Both the position numbers and the translations under genes were made by a program. A stretch of 27,975 nt of DNA from Lunasporangiospora selenospora. Taxonomy: Eukaryota; Mortierellomycota; Mortierellomycetes; Mortierellales; Mortierellaceae. The DNA is taken from positions 1-27,975 of the forward strand of contig JAABOA010000078.1 in NCBI GenBank assembly GCA_015680635.1. The letters are read 5' to 3'. The first letter of the stretch is position 1, and each line of letters begins with the position of its first letter. Under the pieces are notes generated by a model that had not been told where the DNA came from, ran no database searches, and worked only from the letters and a program-made list of their open reading frames with translations. Below are positions 10,701 to 19,174 of this stretch, piece after piece.

Positions 10701-10972
10701 CGGACCTTGAGTACACAAAGTATTTGGATGATGTGCTCGCGATGGAGACGATATGGCAAAAGGAGGTGGTTACCAGTGCCCCAGAAAAATATCCTTTTGC
10801 CCCGGTTGAAAAGACGGCGGATGTTGCGCAGGATCTTTGGGATCGCTGGGGACAAGCAGCGATCCGGCTTGCACGAAACAGTGGGACACCTAACAACTCG
10901 CCCATGTCCAATGACTTTTTGTTGCATTTATTTACTCTGTTGTATTTCTCGGATCGGAATCCCTGTAAATAA
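7795..10972 (+). CDS. Secreted alpha-N-acetylglucosaminidase, glycoside hydrolase family 89 (NAGLU-like)
   Basis: There are three exons: 7795-8762, 8852-9403 and 9520-10972 (introns 89 and 116 bp, both phase 2), giving 990 residues. The ATG at 7795 opens a signal peptide (LILALVAVVSTAFA); the frame upstream has no ATG. The GH89 core is clear: WDWTRWERELDWMMLSGVN, GPAFMPWQRMGN, IMPAFNGFVPKDLPKIFPDA, NNFGGGQGLYG and FRYDLVDVTRE. The predicted acid/base is Glu414 (DLYNE) and the nucleophile Glu553 (NNNE), by comparison with human Glu316 and Glu446. The enzyme should remove terminal alpha-linked GlcNAc in the secretory/vacuolar route or outside the cell. It is longer than the 743-residue human enzyme because of a propeptide-like N-terminus ending at a KR site (97-98) and an insertion of about 80 residues between Trp657 and Phe754. 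N-glycosylation sequons are present (for example NHT, NIT). The family is confident; substrate is inferred. Confidence 0.93.
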
Positions 10973-11197
10973 TACTTTTTTTATTCTCACAGCCACCCCT
11001 TTTTTAATGATTCCGCTTGGAACCTGACGAGCACGATGGCTGCCTTTTTTTGATGGGACTAGTGAATTTTTTTAATGGGCAGATTGTCCCTTGAGAGTAG
11101 GAGAGGAGTGAGGGGCCAATGGCCGATTCTCCTATTGATCTCTTTGGACTACTATTACAACAGTCCTAACCTATCTAGACTGGACTCTAAGCGCCAA
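10973..11197. other. Convergent 3' region between GH89 and the LYR gene
   Basis: These 225 bp separate two facing stop codons. T-rich runs (10976-10982, 11045-11073) follow the GH89 stop. There is no open frame of note, and both transcripts presumably end here. Confidence 0.5.
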
Positions 11198-12394
11198 TTA
11201 CTCAATCTCATCTAGTCTTGACGGTAGACCTCGGCGCACTGCGTGTGCGCTCTTGACCCTGCCTAGTTGTTCAGTGATGGTGTTGACTGTATAGAAAGAT
11301 AGAAAGGGGGAGCAAGAGCAGGGGGGAGTAAAAGAGTGTTGGGAGAATAGTTACTATTGGAACAGAGTGGACATACTGTCAAAGAGGAGCTATTTTTGCT
11401 TACCGTATCCAACATCATCCACACCCAGATCATTCATCATCTTTTCTTCAACCGTCATCATCGCCTTGTACTCTTCTAGTTCTTTCCATTCGTTGACTCT
11501 CCTGACAGAAGACTCGACGCGATGCTTCAACATCATGCTGAGCCAAGTGGGTTGTGTGCCACCACGGATTCTCGGGAACCGAGAGCCTTCCGAAGTGGTG
11601 ACTTGTGTGAGGAAGACACCACCCGAGTTTTTATACTTGCCGAGTTGATTCTTGAGTTGATTGGGGTATTTGCTTGGGGGGTAATAATCGAGATCCTTGG
11701 GGAATTTGAACAGGGAGGGTTTGAGAGGGATTCGGTAATAGATGTCGGGGTCCTTGGCGATGGAGGCTCGAGTCCGGGTGTCCCAAACGCACTCTTGAGC
11801 GCGTTTCAGACGAAAGAAACGCGAGCGTTGTGTAATCTCTTCTGGATCCCAAGCGATCAACTCGCGGAGCTTTAGTAGAACNNNNNNNNNNAAAAAAAAA
11901 AGAGTTTAGAGATATACAAGGTTGGGGTAACAATCATCTCTGCAGGATTTATTAATTTTTGGCCGGTCTCAACTTACATGTTCAATCGTATCCCTGAGTC
12001 TCCCCGTGCGACCATTCATCATGTCCTTTAGTTCGTTTCTAATCTCTTCATCGCCCTCTTTTGCAAGCCTTAGCTTCTTGTAAGCGTTTTCGGCCTCGAG
12101 AAGATATCCGGCCGTGATTCGCGGGGAAGTGCAATATCGGTTCGTTCGAAAGCAATCTCGAATCCACTGAAAGAGGTAAGGCCGCTCTATGCTTGGCAAA
12201 GCAGCGGCCGAGCCCGGTGGACCTTTCCCGTTTCCGGGAATGGGCCTTCGTCTCCGACCCGGTTGGTCATTGTAGGTCTTTGGGAGTCGAAGGCAGATGC
12301 GGAGGAGATCACGATAGAGCCCGAGGGTAGGGACTCGATGTTCGGGATTCTTCCAGAATGGGACCGATTTGACGCCAGTAATTCTGCCACTCAT
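11198..12394 (-). CDS. LYR-motif (Complex1_LYR-like) mitochondrial protein
   Basis: There are three exons: 12394-11978, 11869-11404 and 11286-11198, for 323 residues. The first intron (phase 0, donor GTAAGT) contains a 10-N gap; the acceptor TACTAAAG is placed just inside known sequence and keeps the frame. The second intron (GTAAGC to ACAG, phase 1) turns an apparent stop at 11390 into a longer C-terminus (NTITEQLGRVKSAH). Residues about 20-40 carry an LYR tripeptide at 26-28 (VPTLGLYRDLLRICLRLP) followed by basic residues, the hallmark of LYR proteins. Small family members help assemble respiratory complexes or deliver Fe-S clusters with the acyl carrier protein. This one is large, with an extended, charged C-terminal half (DPEEITQRSRFFRLKRAQE, PKDLDYYPPSKYPNQ) that I cannot assign. 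A mitochondrial location is inferred. It is divergent from DCTN6. Confidence 0.7.
11882..11891. other. Assembly gap (10 N) inside an intron
   Basis: Ten unknown bases sit next to a run of ten A on the plus strand, within the first intron of the LYR gene. The true gap length is unknown, so the intron is at least 108 bp as drawn. No coding sequence appears to be lost, because the exon phases on both sides agree. Confidence 0.9.
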
Positions 12395-12601
12395 TTCCTT
12401 TTCTTTTTTTTTTGATGAACTCGAAAAAGAGCCACTCTTTGCCTGATCAGCAATGTGGATGCTCTTTTGGGCGTGTGGGGGAGGGCCAAGACAAGGTCAA
12501 CCCCTTAACTGCCCTGAAATAACCCACGAGGAAACATGTAGTTAGGTCAGCGGGAAAGTTGCATGCATGCCTCTCTATAGACAACAGTACATTCTAGCAA
12601 G
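12395..12601. promoter_or_regulatory. Bidirectional promoter between LYR and DCTN6 genes
   Basis: Only about 207 bp separate the two divergent starts, so the promoters must share this segment. It begins with a TTC/T-rich run just upstream of the LYR ATG. No clear TATA box is seen. Confidence 0.4.
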
Positions 12602-13863
12602 ATGATGACCAGGTATTGAGAAGCATCGAGACTTTTTGCGGGCAAGTTGAAAGCAGACATGTGGTTCAAAAGATATTCTAACTCGTTTTTGGGTCCATAC
12701 TATTCATAGACAGAAATTAACGATTAGCAGCAGGGCATTGGTTTGCCAGGACAATGACCTGAGAGGAGACATTACAGTGGGTAAGTTTGCACGCGTCTTG
12801 TCCTGTTGGTTCCCCTCCTATGCGAGTTGACTCTAGGGGAAAGAGAGTAGTTGACTTGCCGACTAATGACCATTGCTATCAATTCCTGTTTTCATAGGAA
12901 CTGGTAAGCAGGAAACTACCATGCCCTATATTTTTCTTCTATAGTCTGGATGACGATTTTCGGAACACAGGAGGTTTAGTCATGAGCTGAGGAAAAACAT
13001 TTGATTTTTTTGAACAGGAACTGTGCTTCACCCTCAGTGCAAAGTATGGGCACTAGGAGGGTCCATTATCTTTGGAAGTGGAAATATTGTAGAAGAAAAC
13101 GCAGAGATTATCAACAGGTACCGGGGCTCGCCTCTACTTTTTTTTTTTTTTTTTTTTGGATCCGCAGTTCGTGATAGTTGACTTGTGTAAACTGACCACT
13201 TTTCTTCAAAACTTGGCTAATAGAGGACCCGAGACATTGTTTATTGGAGACAACAATGTCTTTGAGGTAGGAAGCAGTAAGTAACTATTGAATATGGACT
13301 GGAACAACAATGACAGACAGAGTTTCCCTTTTTTTTTTCTGTAAAAAAGGTTCTTGTGTATTCATCATCTTTTGTAATTTTTGACATTTGATTAGAAATG
13401 GAGGGCGCCAAGATTGGAAGCAGGAACACCCTCGAAGTTCGATGTAAGCAGCATTTTCGATCAAGTGGAAACATATACTAGCAAAGGAAATTTGGGAGGC
13501 TGTCATGTCATCTAACAGGACTCACTGGGGTTACGCCTGTTCTGCATCCTAGCCCAAGTCAAGAGTGGAACCTGGGTTGGAGATGAGTGTGTCATCGGAG
13601 CTGTCTGCTCGACCAACGAGAATGAGATCCTCTCGGACCGGACGGTGATCTATGGAGCCAAGAATGAGCGAAGGATATTTACAGGAAACCGGACGGTATG
13701 AAAGCAATGGCATTGGATAGGACATCGTGAGGAAGCCTTCTCTCTATCGCCTACTAACCACGGTCCATTTCTGTTACAGAGTCAATTTGCTGTTCATGCT
13801 AGACACCTCGAATACCTTATGCAGATGTTGCCCAAATTCAATCATGCAAGATCCTCTTCTTAG
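12602..13863 (+). CDS. DCTN6: Dynactin subunit 6 (p27), left-handed beta-helix protein
   Basis: The exons are about 12602-12612, 12734-12780, a 6-nt exon 12898-12903, 13018-13117, 13224-13276, 13396-13443, 13553-13695 and 13780-13863, about 163 residues. Hexapeptide-repeat strands read ALVCQDNDLRGDITVG, TVLHPQCKVWALGGSIIFG, NIVEENAEIINR, TLFIGDNNVFEVGS, KIGSRNTLEVR and TWVGDECVIGAVC, ending with HARHLEYLMQMLPKF, which matches the p27 C-terminal helix. p27 sits with p25 in the pointed-end complex of dynactin and helps dynein bind cargo. All joins keep phase. The N-terminus is weak: the first exon (ATGATGACCAG) and the acceptor (12727, 12730 or 12733 are all possible) are my best guess, and the protein looks about ten residues short there. 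Dynactin genes fit a filamentous fungus. Confidence 0.87.
12898..12903 (+). other. 6-nt microexon in DCTN6
   Basis: The six bases gaactg lie between an intron ending TTCATAG and one starting GTAAGC, with the next exon also beginning gaactg. Phase is 1 on both sides. Including it gives DITVG-TG-TVLHP, which has the same residue count as human p27 at this turn; skipping it would drop two residues from a strict hexapeptide helix. Confidence 0.7.
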
Positions 13864-14211
13864 TCAGACCAATTGGATCGCCATGCTTGCAATACCCTTG
13901 ATGCCGCTGTACAAAAAAGTTAGCAAGGCACAAGTAGACAACGACGCTGACACGAAGTGGCGATGGATGAGGCTATGGCGCCTCGAGCCAAAGAAAAGGG
14001 CGCGGAGAAAATTGACCAAAAGAGGAAGTAATACACCTGGTAGATTGCATCAAAGCTTCATAATCAACAATTTTATACTGCTCGAGGACGCTAGTTGAAA
14101 TCACAACTCGGCTGTATCTTTATTGCCTTTATTTTTTTTATTTTTTATTTTTTGCCTGGCATTTGTGAATGGGACGAAGCGGGGCAAAAAGCAATAACAA
14201 TAGTTTTTAGT
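13864..14211. other. Convergent 3' region between DCTN6 and the F-box/WD40 gene
   Basis: A plus-strand frame of 123 codons (13727-14098) overlaps the last DCTN6 intron and exon in another frame; it shows no family signal and is not called. T-rich tracts (14127-14154) near the end are likely 3' untranslated or termination sequence. Confidence 0.5.
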
Positions 14212-16691
14212 CTATTCACTCTGCTCTTTCCATCCAATCCAAACTTTGCCAGTAATCCGCGCTTGATGTAATTGATGGGTTGCTGTCGAGTCCACTTGCT
14301 GCATAATCATTCCATTACATTGCAGACCAAGTCCAGACTTCAATCGAGCGCGCCTGTCCTCAAAATGGGCGTTGGCAGGGCTTGGACCCGACCCATCCTC
14401 TGTCGCTTTACCATTGGAGAAAGCACTGTGGCCTAAACTCTTTCCGTTCGAATGCAATCCACTGCTTCCCACAGAGACCATCGTCTCTTCTTTTTTGCTG
14501 TCGTCTTTCAAAGCGTCCATGTCTGGTTCTGTGAAATCCCATGCGTACACGCCTTCACGGCCACCTCCGTACTGTTCGCACACCGTGACCACCAGGGTCG
14601 TGTTATCCGGAGTGACAGCCATGTCGAGCAGAGTGAGCGGGGCAGAAATAGTGTCGGAAGCACCTCTTGGACTAGACTTTTGGTTTGCAGATAAAGACTC
14701 GAAATTTAGAGTGGGTTGGGCGACTTGGTCTTTGACCACGGGTTGCACACTCTCTTGCTGAGCTGTCGCCAGTGCCAACAGTCCGAAATACTGCTCTTGG
14801 CTGCTGATGGAGGGCTCTGGAACTAAAGAGTAGAGCTTTTGACCTGTCCTAAGATCCCAAATGTCTATAGAGCAGCTCATGATGTCCGTGTTTGCTGCAG
14901 GTTGAGCGTGTCTATGACTGGGTCGACTAGGGATGGGTTTAATATCCCTGTGACCGATCAGGGTCCGACCGCCCGTCAATAAAAAGAACTCTGTCATGCA
15001 GATCTTGGATCGTTGGTACATGCCAGGGATTTCGTAAACAAGACTTCCGGTCGCGAGAGAAAAGACTAGAATCGATCTAGAGTTCTCCATTGAGCATGCC
15101 AGCAAGGATTCGCCCACACAGATATGCTCCACTCCCGAGACCCAATCTCCATGACCTGATGAGGATCCTAAGGTAGTGTAGCTCGCAGTGTGGATTGTGC
15201 CGAGCGAGGTGGCGGATGAGGAATTCTGATCAATGTCCCACACACACAAGGTGGAATCCTAGCAATTATGGTAGAAACAAAGAGAGATTATAATTTCTAG
15301 ATGAAAAATACGATCGGGGCGTATATCCTCATATTAAAAAAAAGAGGGTTTACCAGGATTGAAAAGACTGCACTTACAGAATTGCCACAGACGACCACTT
15401 TGGAGCTCATACTCACGCAAAGAACCCGTCTTCGCGAGCTAGAGCGCCAATGTCGTATACAATGCTGGTCAGGTTCCCGGATGCTCGTATCCCAGAGCCG
15501 GACACTGCCGTCCATATGGCCAGTGACTAGGAAGGAGTGCAGCATTGAAGAATAGTGGCAGGTGACGTCGTTTGCAGAATTGACTACAGTAGGTGTGGGT
15601 ATAGTTGGCGGGGGTCCTGTCAGCATTGGAGTTGTAAAAGTGCCTGCACTCGCATTCTCCATTGGTGCCGGTGGTTCGACATCTGTATTGGTAGCCAAAG
15701 ATTCCTCATCTGTGTTCAGAGCTGCTGATCCGACAACAAAGGACAGGTCACGGTGTTGCAAAGGATCCTGGGCAATGATATTAGGAAGTCCCACCTGCAG
15801 CTGTGAAAGGGGTCCTCCTGTCTGGTTCAAAGTGGTCTCTGGGGCAGAGATCCTGGAAGAGCGGTAGTGGGGGTTGGATCGGAGAAGCTTGACTGACTTT
15901 AGAGAAATAAGGCTGAGTTCCGTGAGCGCCGATCCTTCATGTTGTAGTCCGACCACTGTGACTGGAGTCCGCTTTCGAAGGAGTGCTTTAGTCGCTTGAT
16001 GGAGAATGGTCTCAGAGTAAGACTCTGGAGAGGTAGCTGACTGCGCGGGAATGGATGTCAGTGTGGATAGAGATGGCAGTATGAGAGGCGAGTAACCTCT
16101 AGCACGTCGGTGATACCAATTGCTTGTCACTTGATAGACAAGTCTCCAGTCCTTGTGGATGCATGTTATACAGGTGTCTTTGTTGCAGCTGCTTTCTCGC
16201 CTATCTCTGGAATGAGTGTTTGTCAAGTCTGACTGAAGACTATCGTGGAGGGTTTGTGAGGCTGAACAGGTCCTTGGGTTCATGTGCGCATCCTGGTCAA
16301 CAGAACACCATGCCTTTGGCCCACAATGATGACGATGTAGCTGCGGAACAGGGTCATGAAGAATGTCCAGTTTCCACAGTCCGCGAGGAGCAGTGAACAT
16401 GAAGTCGCGCAAAGCAACATGTCTCCAGATGTATTGTCCATGCCGCTTGACAAGAGCTCTCCAGGTCCTGCAGGTGCTGGCGACATGAATGAGAGTTCGA
16501 TGGTCAAGGTGGATGAAGATGTCGAGGAGCACTTCAGTTGGCAGCTGGATCAATGCCCGCCTCTCCGGCTGCTTGGAGTTTATAGACAGGCGGCTGCCTA
16601 CGACGGGCGCCGGTACGGTGGGGAGATGCATGAAGAGGTCCGTGCCGGTGAGGACTGGAAAAAAGATGACCGCCTCCAATGAACGTCCCAT
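14212..16691 (-). CDS. F-box/WD40-repeat protein
   Basis: There are two exons (16691-15378 and 15258-14212), joined across a phase-0 intron (GTAAGT to GCTAG, 119 bp), for 786 residues. An F-box is at residues about 47-92 (LIQLPTEVLLDIFIHLDHRT, then STCRTWRALVKRHGQYIWR). A long polar linker rich in Ser, Thr and His follows. WD-type blades come next: SFLVTGHMDGSVRLWDTS, VVVCGNSDSTLCVWDID (spanning the intron), SCSIDIWDLRTGQKLYSL and REGVYAWDF. This is the layout of SCF substrate receptors of the Fbw type. The propeller is degenerate, with polar inserts, and a serine-rich stretch near residues 690-740 may be regulatory. The target is unknown. An alternative start is Met21. The gene is divergent from the ATG22-like gene, with about 400 bp between starts. 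Confidence 0.85.
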
Positions 16692-17088
16692 TCAGAAACT
16701 TATGGCAGCAAAAGAGAGAGTACAAAGGAGCCGGTCACCTGCCCAGGACGGGGACCGAGCGCTACTTCTCCCAGTATGCGGTACAACTCTTTGTCATTCA
16801 TCATCTCCCAAGAGCCTTGTTTACATTGCACAAAAAAGGTCGGCATCATCCCATCGCTGTCAAGTGTCAACAGCTCTCTTGTCTCCACAACAAACCACAG
16901 AAGGAGACGCTATCTGTTAGCATCGCCAAGGGCTTGTTCTTAAAAGGAGGCGACAGCTGCAGCCCGTCGGAAAAATGGCCCTTTCCCACTGCTCATGGTA
17001 TGACTCTGAATCCAACTCCGCCCCCACAAGCCGTCTGACTTTCATCCCAAGACACTCTCCCACCACGCGAACCCCTGGTGATAATTGA
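16692..17088. other. Divergent intergenic region, F-box/WD40 and ATG22-like promoters
   Basis: These 397 bp lie between two divergent ATGs. Short frames on both strands overlap the region, but none shows a family signal. No clear TATA box was found. Confidence 0.45.
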
Positions 17089-18930
17089 ATGGCGACCATC
17101 GATTCTCCAAATACATCCACGCCAGCGTTGCTACGGGATGACATGCCGCCCCAATCGCGCCTACAAAGGCTCCGGCGCCGCCTTTGGCAGGATGACGAGA
17201 GACTCATCCAAGAGCTGCAGCCCCATCTCTCGGAGCCTCTGACCAGAAAGTTGGAACTCTGGGGCTTCTTTGGGTTTGGGTTTGGCTACTTTTCCTATGT
17301 CAACGTCTGTGCTTCTTTGCTTCTCCCACTTCTTATTCAAGGTGTCGCTCGAGATGCATCTTATCTAGAATCTCAACCCTCCACAAGGTGTCCTGCAGAT
17401 GACGCCGATATTCCTCCAGGCGACCGCTGCTTGGTGCCCTTTGGGTGGATTCATGTCACCCCAACGTCCTATGTGCTTCTGGTCAATGTCGTCACTGTCT
17501 GGTGCACCATTTTTACCACGCTTGGCATCTCGGCGCTAGCTGACCATGGGCGAATGTCAAACAGGCTTGCACTCACCTTTGGCATTGCCAATGCTCTCGT
17601 CACTTGCTTGTTTTTCATTGGCGCCGTCGCTTCCAGCGTTTGGTGGATATGTGGATTTTTCTTTGTCATTGGTAAGATGAGCGGGCCCACCACTCAATTG
17701 CTTGTCTCGAGTATACATCACCAAGAGCTTGTCATTAACCGAAAAAAAATATGCTTCATTCACAATAGCTGGCATCTTTAACGGAATCACGCTCAATTTC
17801 TACGATGCAATGATCCCCAATCTAACACGGTTCCACCCCAGTGTGATTCAGGCCACTGTCGAATATGGCGCCATATCACCTCAGACCATTCAAGCCAAAG
17901 TCAAGATGCAGACATTCTTGTCGGGAGGCGCATCCGCTGCTGGATATGCGGGAGGATTATTCTTGACCATTGTCGTTGCCCTAATCCTGCTGTTCACGGA
18001 TGCAAGTCTACAAGTCGTTGGCTTTTGCACCATCCTGGTTGGAGCTCATATTATCTTTTGGCTGTGTTTTTTCGCCAAGAACTCGGTCCAACGAACCTCG
18101 CCCCCACTTCCTCCGGGTGCGAACTGGGCCACTTTTGGCTATAAGCGGATTGGCAAGACGATTAGCAAAGCTCGCCGACTCGGGACGCTCTTTTACTTTC
18201 TTTGTACATGGCTTGTCCTTGGAGATGGCCTAAGTGCTACCTCCAATATGGCCATTTTGATTGCTCAGGACCAGCTAAAACTCGACAATACCTCTTTGAT
18301 TGCGGCGGCATTGATCCAGTTTGTCTTTGCAGGAGGGGGAATGGCCTTTTGGATTTGGATGCAAAATTCAAAGGGGTTGTCCCCGTTGAAGACAGTTATT
18401 TTGAACGCGTTTCTGTTTGGGTTGATCCCCGTTTACTGTCTTTTTGGGCTCATTGACAGCTCTCCGATCGGACTAAAGTACGAGTGGGAGTTGTACATGT
18501 TGGCGTGCTTTTTCGGGCTGTTTATGGGGGCCATCTACTCTTCCAATCGAGTGGTGTATGCACAGTTTATCCCAACGGGCCACGAGAACGAGTTTTTTGC
18601 GCTTTATGAAATGTCCTCGGTATCGTCCTCATGGATTGCGCCTCTTGTCTGCTCTGCCATTGTTGAACGGGCTGGGGTTCGGCATACCTGGTGGTTCCTG
18701 GCCAGTCAGTTTTTCATTCCTGTGGGCCTGCTATTATTTGTCAATGGTAAGATGTTGTACTTTTTTTTTGTTGATGAAAAAATTGGTGCCTTTACTTTAA
18801 TTTATGAATTCTCACGCTCGGTTTCCTCTTTCTAGTCGACAAGGGACGTGCCGAGGGAATAGCGTTCCGCGAAAATGAGATTGAGAACTTGGATCCACAA
18901 ACAAAGCCTCATCATTCCTCCTCTGTATAG
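17089..18930 (+). CDS. ATG22-like vacuolar transporter (MFS)
   Basis: There are three exons: 17089-17671, 17769-18746 and 18836-18930 (introns 97 and 89 bp, both phase 1), for 551 residues. The polar N-terminus (about 60 residues, basic) is followed by about 11-12 hydrophobic segments. Diagnostic ATG22-type segments are ELWGFFGFGFGYFSY in the first helix region, GIFNGITLNFYDAMIPNL, and near the end FFALYEMSSVSSSWIAPL with VDKGRAEG, typical of the family's C-terminal end. In yeast, Atg22 exports amino acids from the vacuole after autophagic breakdown. The last exon is short and would be missed by frame calling alone. AATAAA at 18991-18996 is a candidate poly(A) signal. The family is good; the substrate is inferred. 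Confidence 0.88.
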
Positions 18931-19174
18931 TGCCCCCCCCCTCTCCCGCCACCTCCATCCCCATCTCCTCTTATCCTAACTAAAGGGTAAAATAAAAAAT
19001 GAAGCATGAAATGTTTTATATCCTTTAGAAACTATGGAGCTGGAGCTTTGTTTCTGGTTAGGATGTGGTAATGTCAAAATTTAAATAAAGCAAATGGTTC
19101 AAGTACTCCCACACAAGGCAAATCGCCTCTGCCTTCAAGGGTGGACAAAACTGCCCTGTTCAGAAAAAAATGGA
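18931..19174. other. Convergent 3' region between the ATG22-like and FAS1 genes
   Basis: These 244 bp hold a C-rich run straight after the ATG22-like stop, an AATAAA (18991-18996, plus strand) and an AT-rich segment (19075-19090). No gene is seen. Confidence 0.5.

Noticed and set aside
10894-10972. GPI-anchor signal at the GH89 C-terminus
   Set aside because: The hydrophobic run FLLHLFTLLYF is short and followed by a polar SDRNPCK tail, unlike a GPI signal.
13137-13158. Long T run as a terminator or promoter element
   Set aside because: It lies inside a DCTN6 intron and is best explained as an intronic homopolymer tract.
13727-14098. Plus-strand 123-codon frame after DCTN6
   Set aside because: It overlaps the last DCTN6 exon in another frame, and its product has no recognisable pattern.
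14372-14761. Plus-strand frames opposite the F-box/WD40 gene
   Set aside because: Antisense shadows of a well-supported coding exon.
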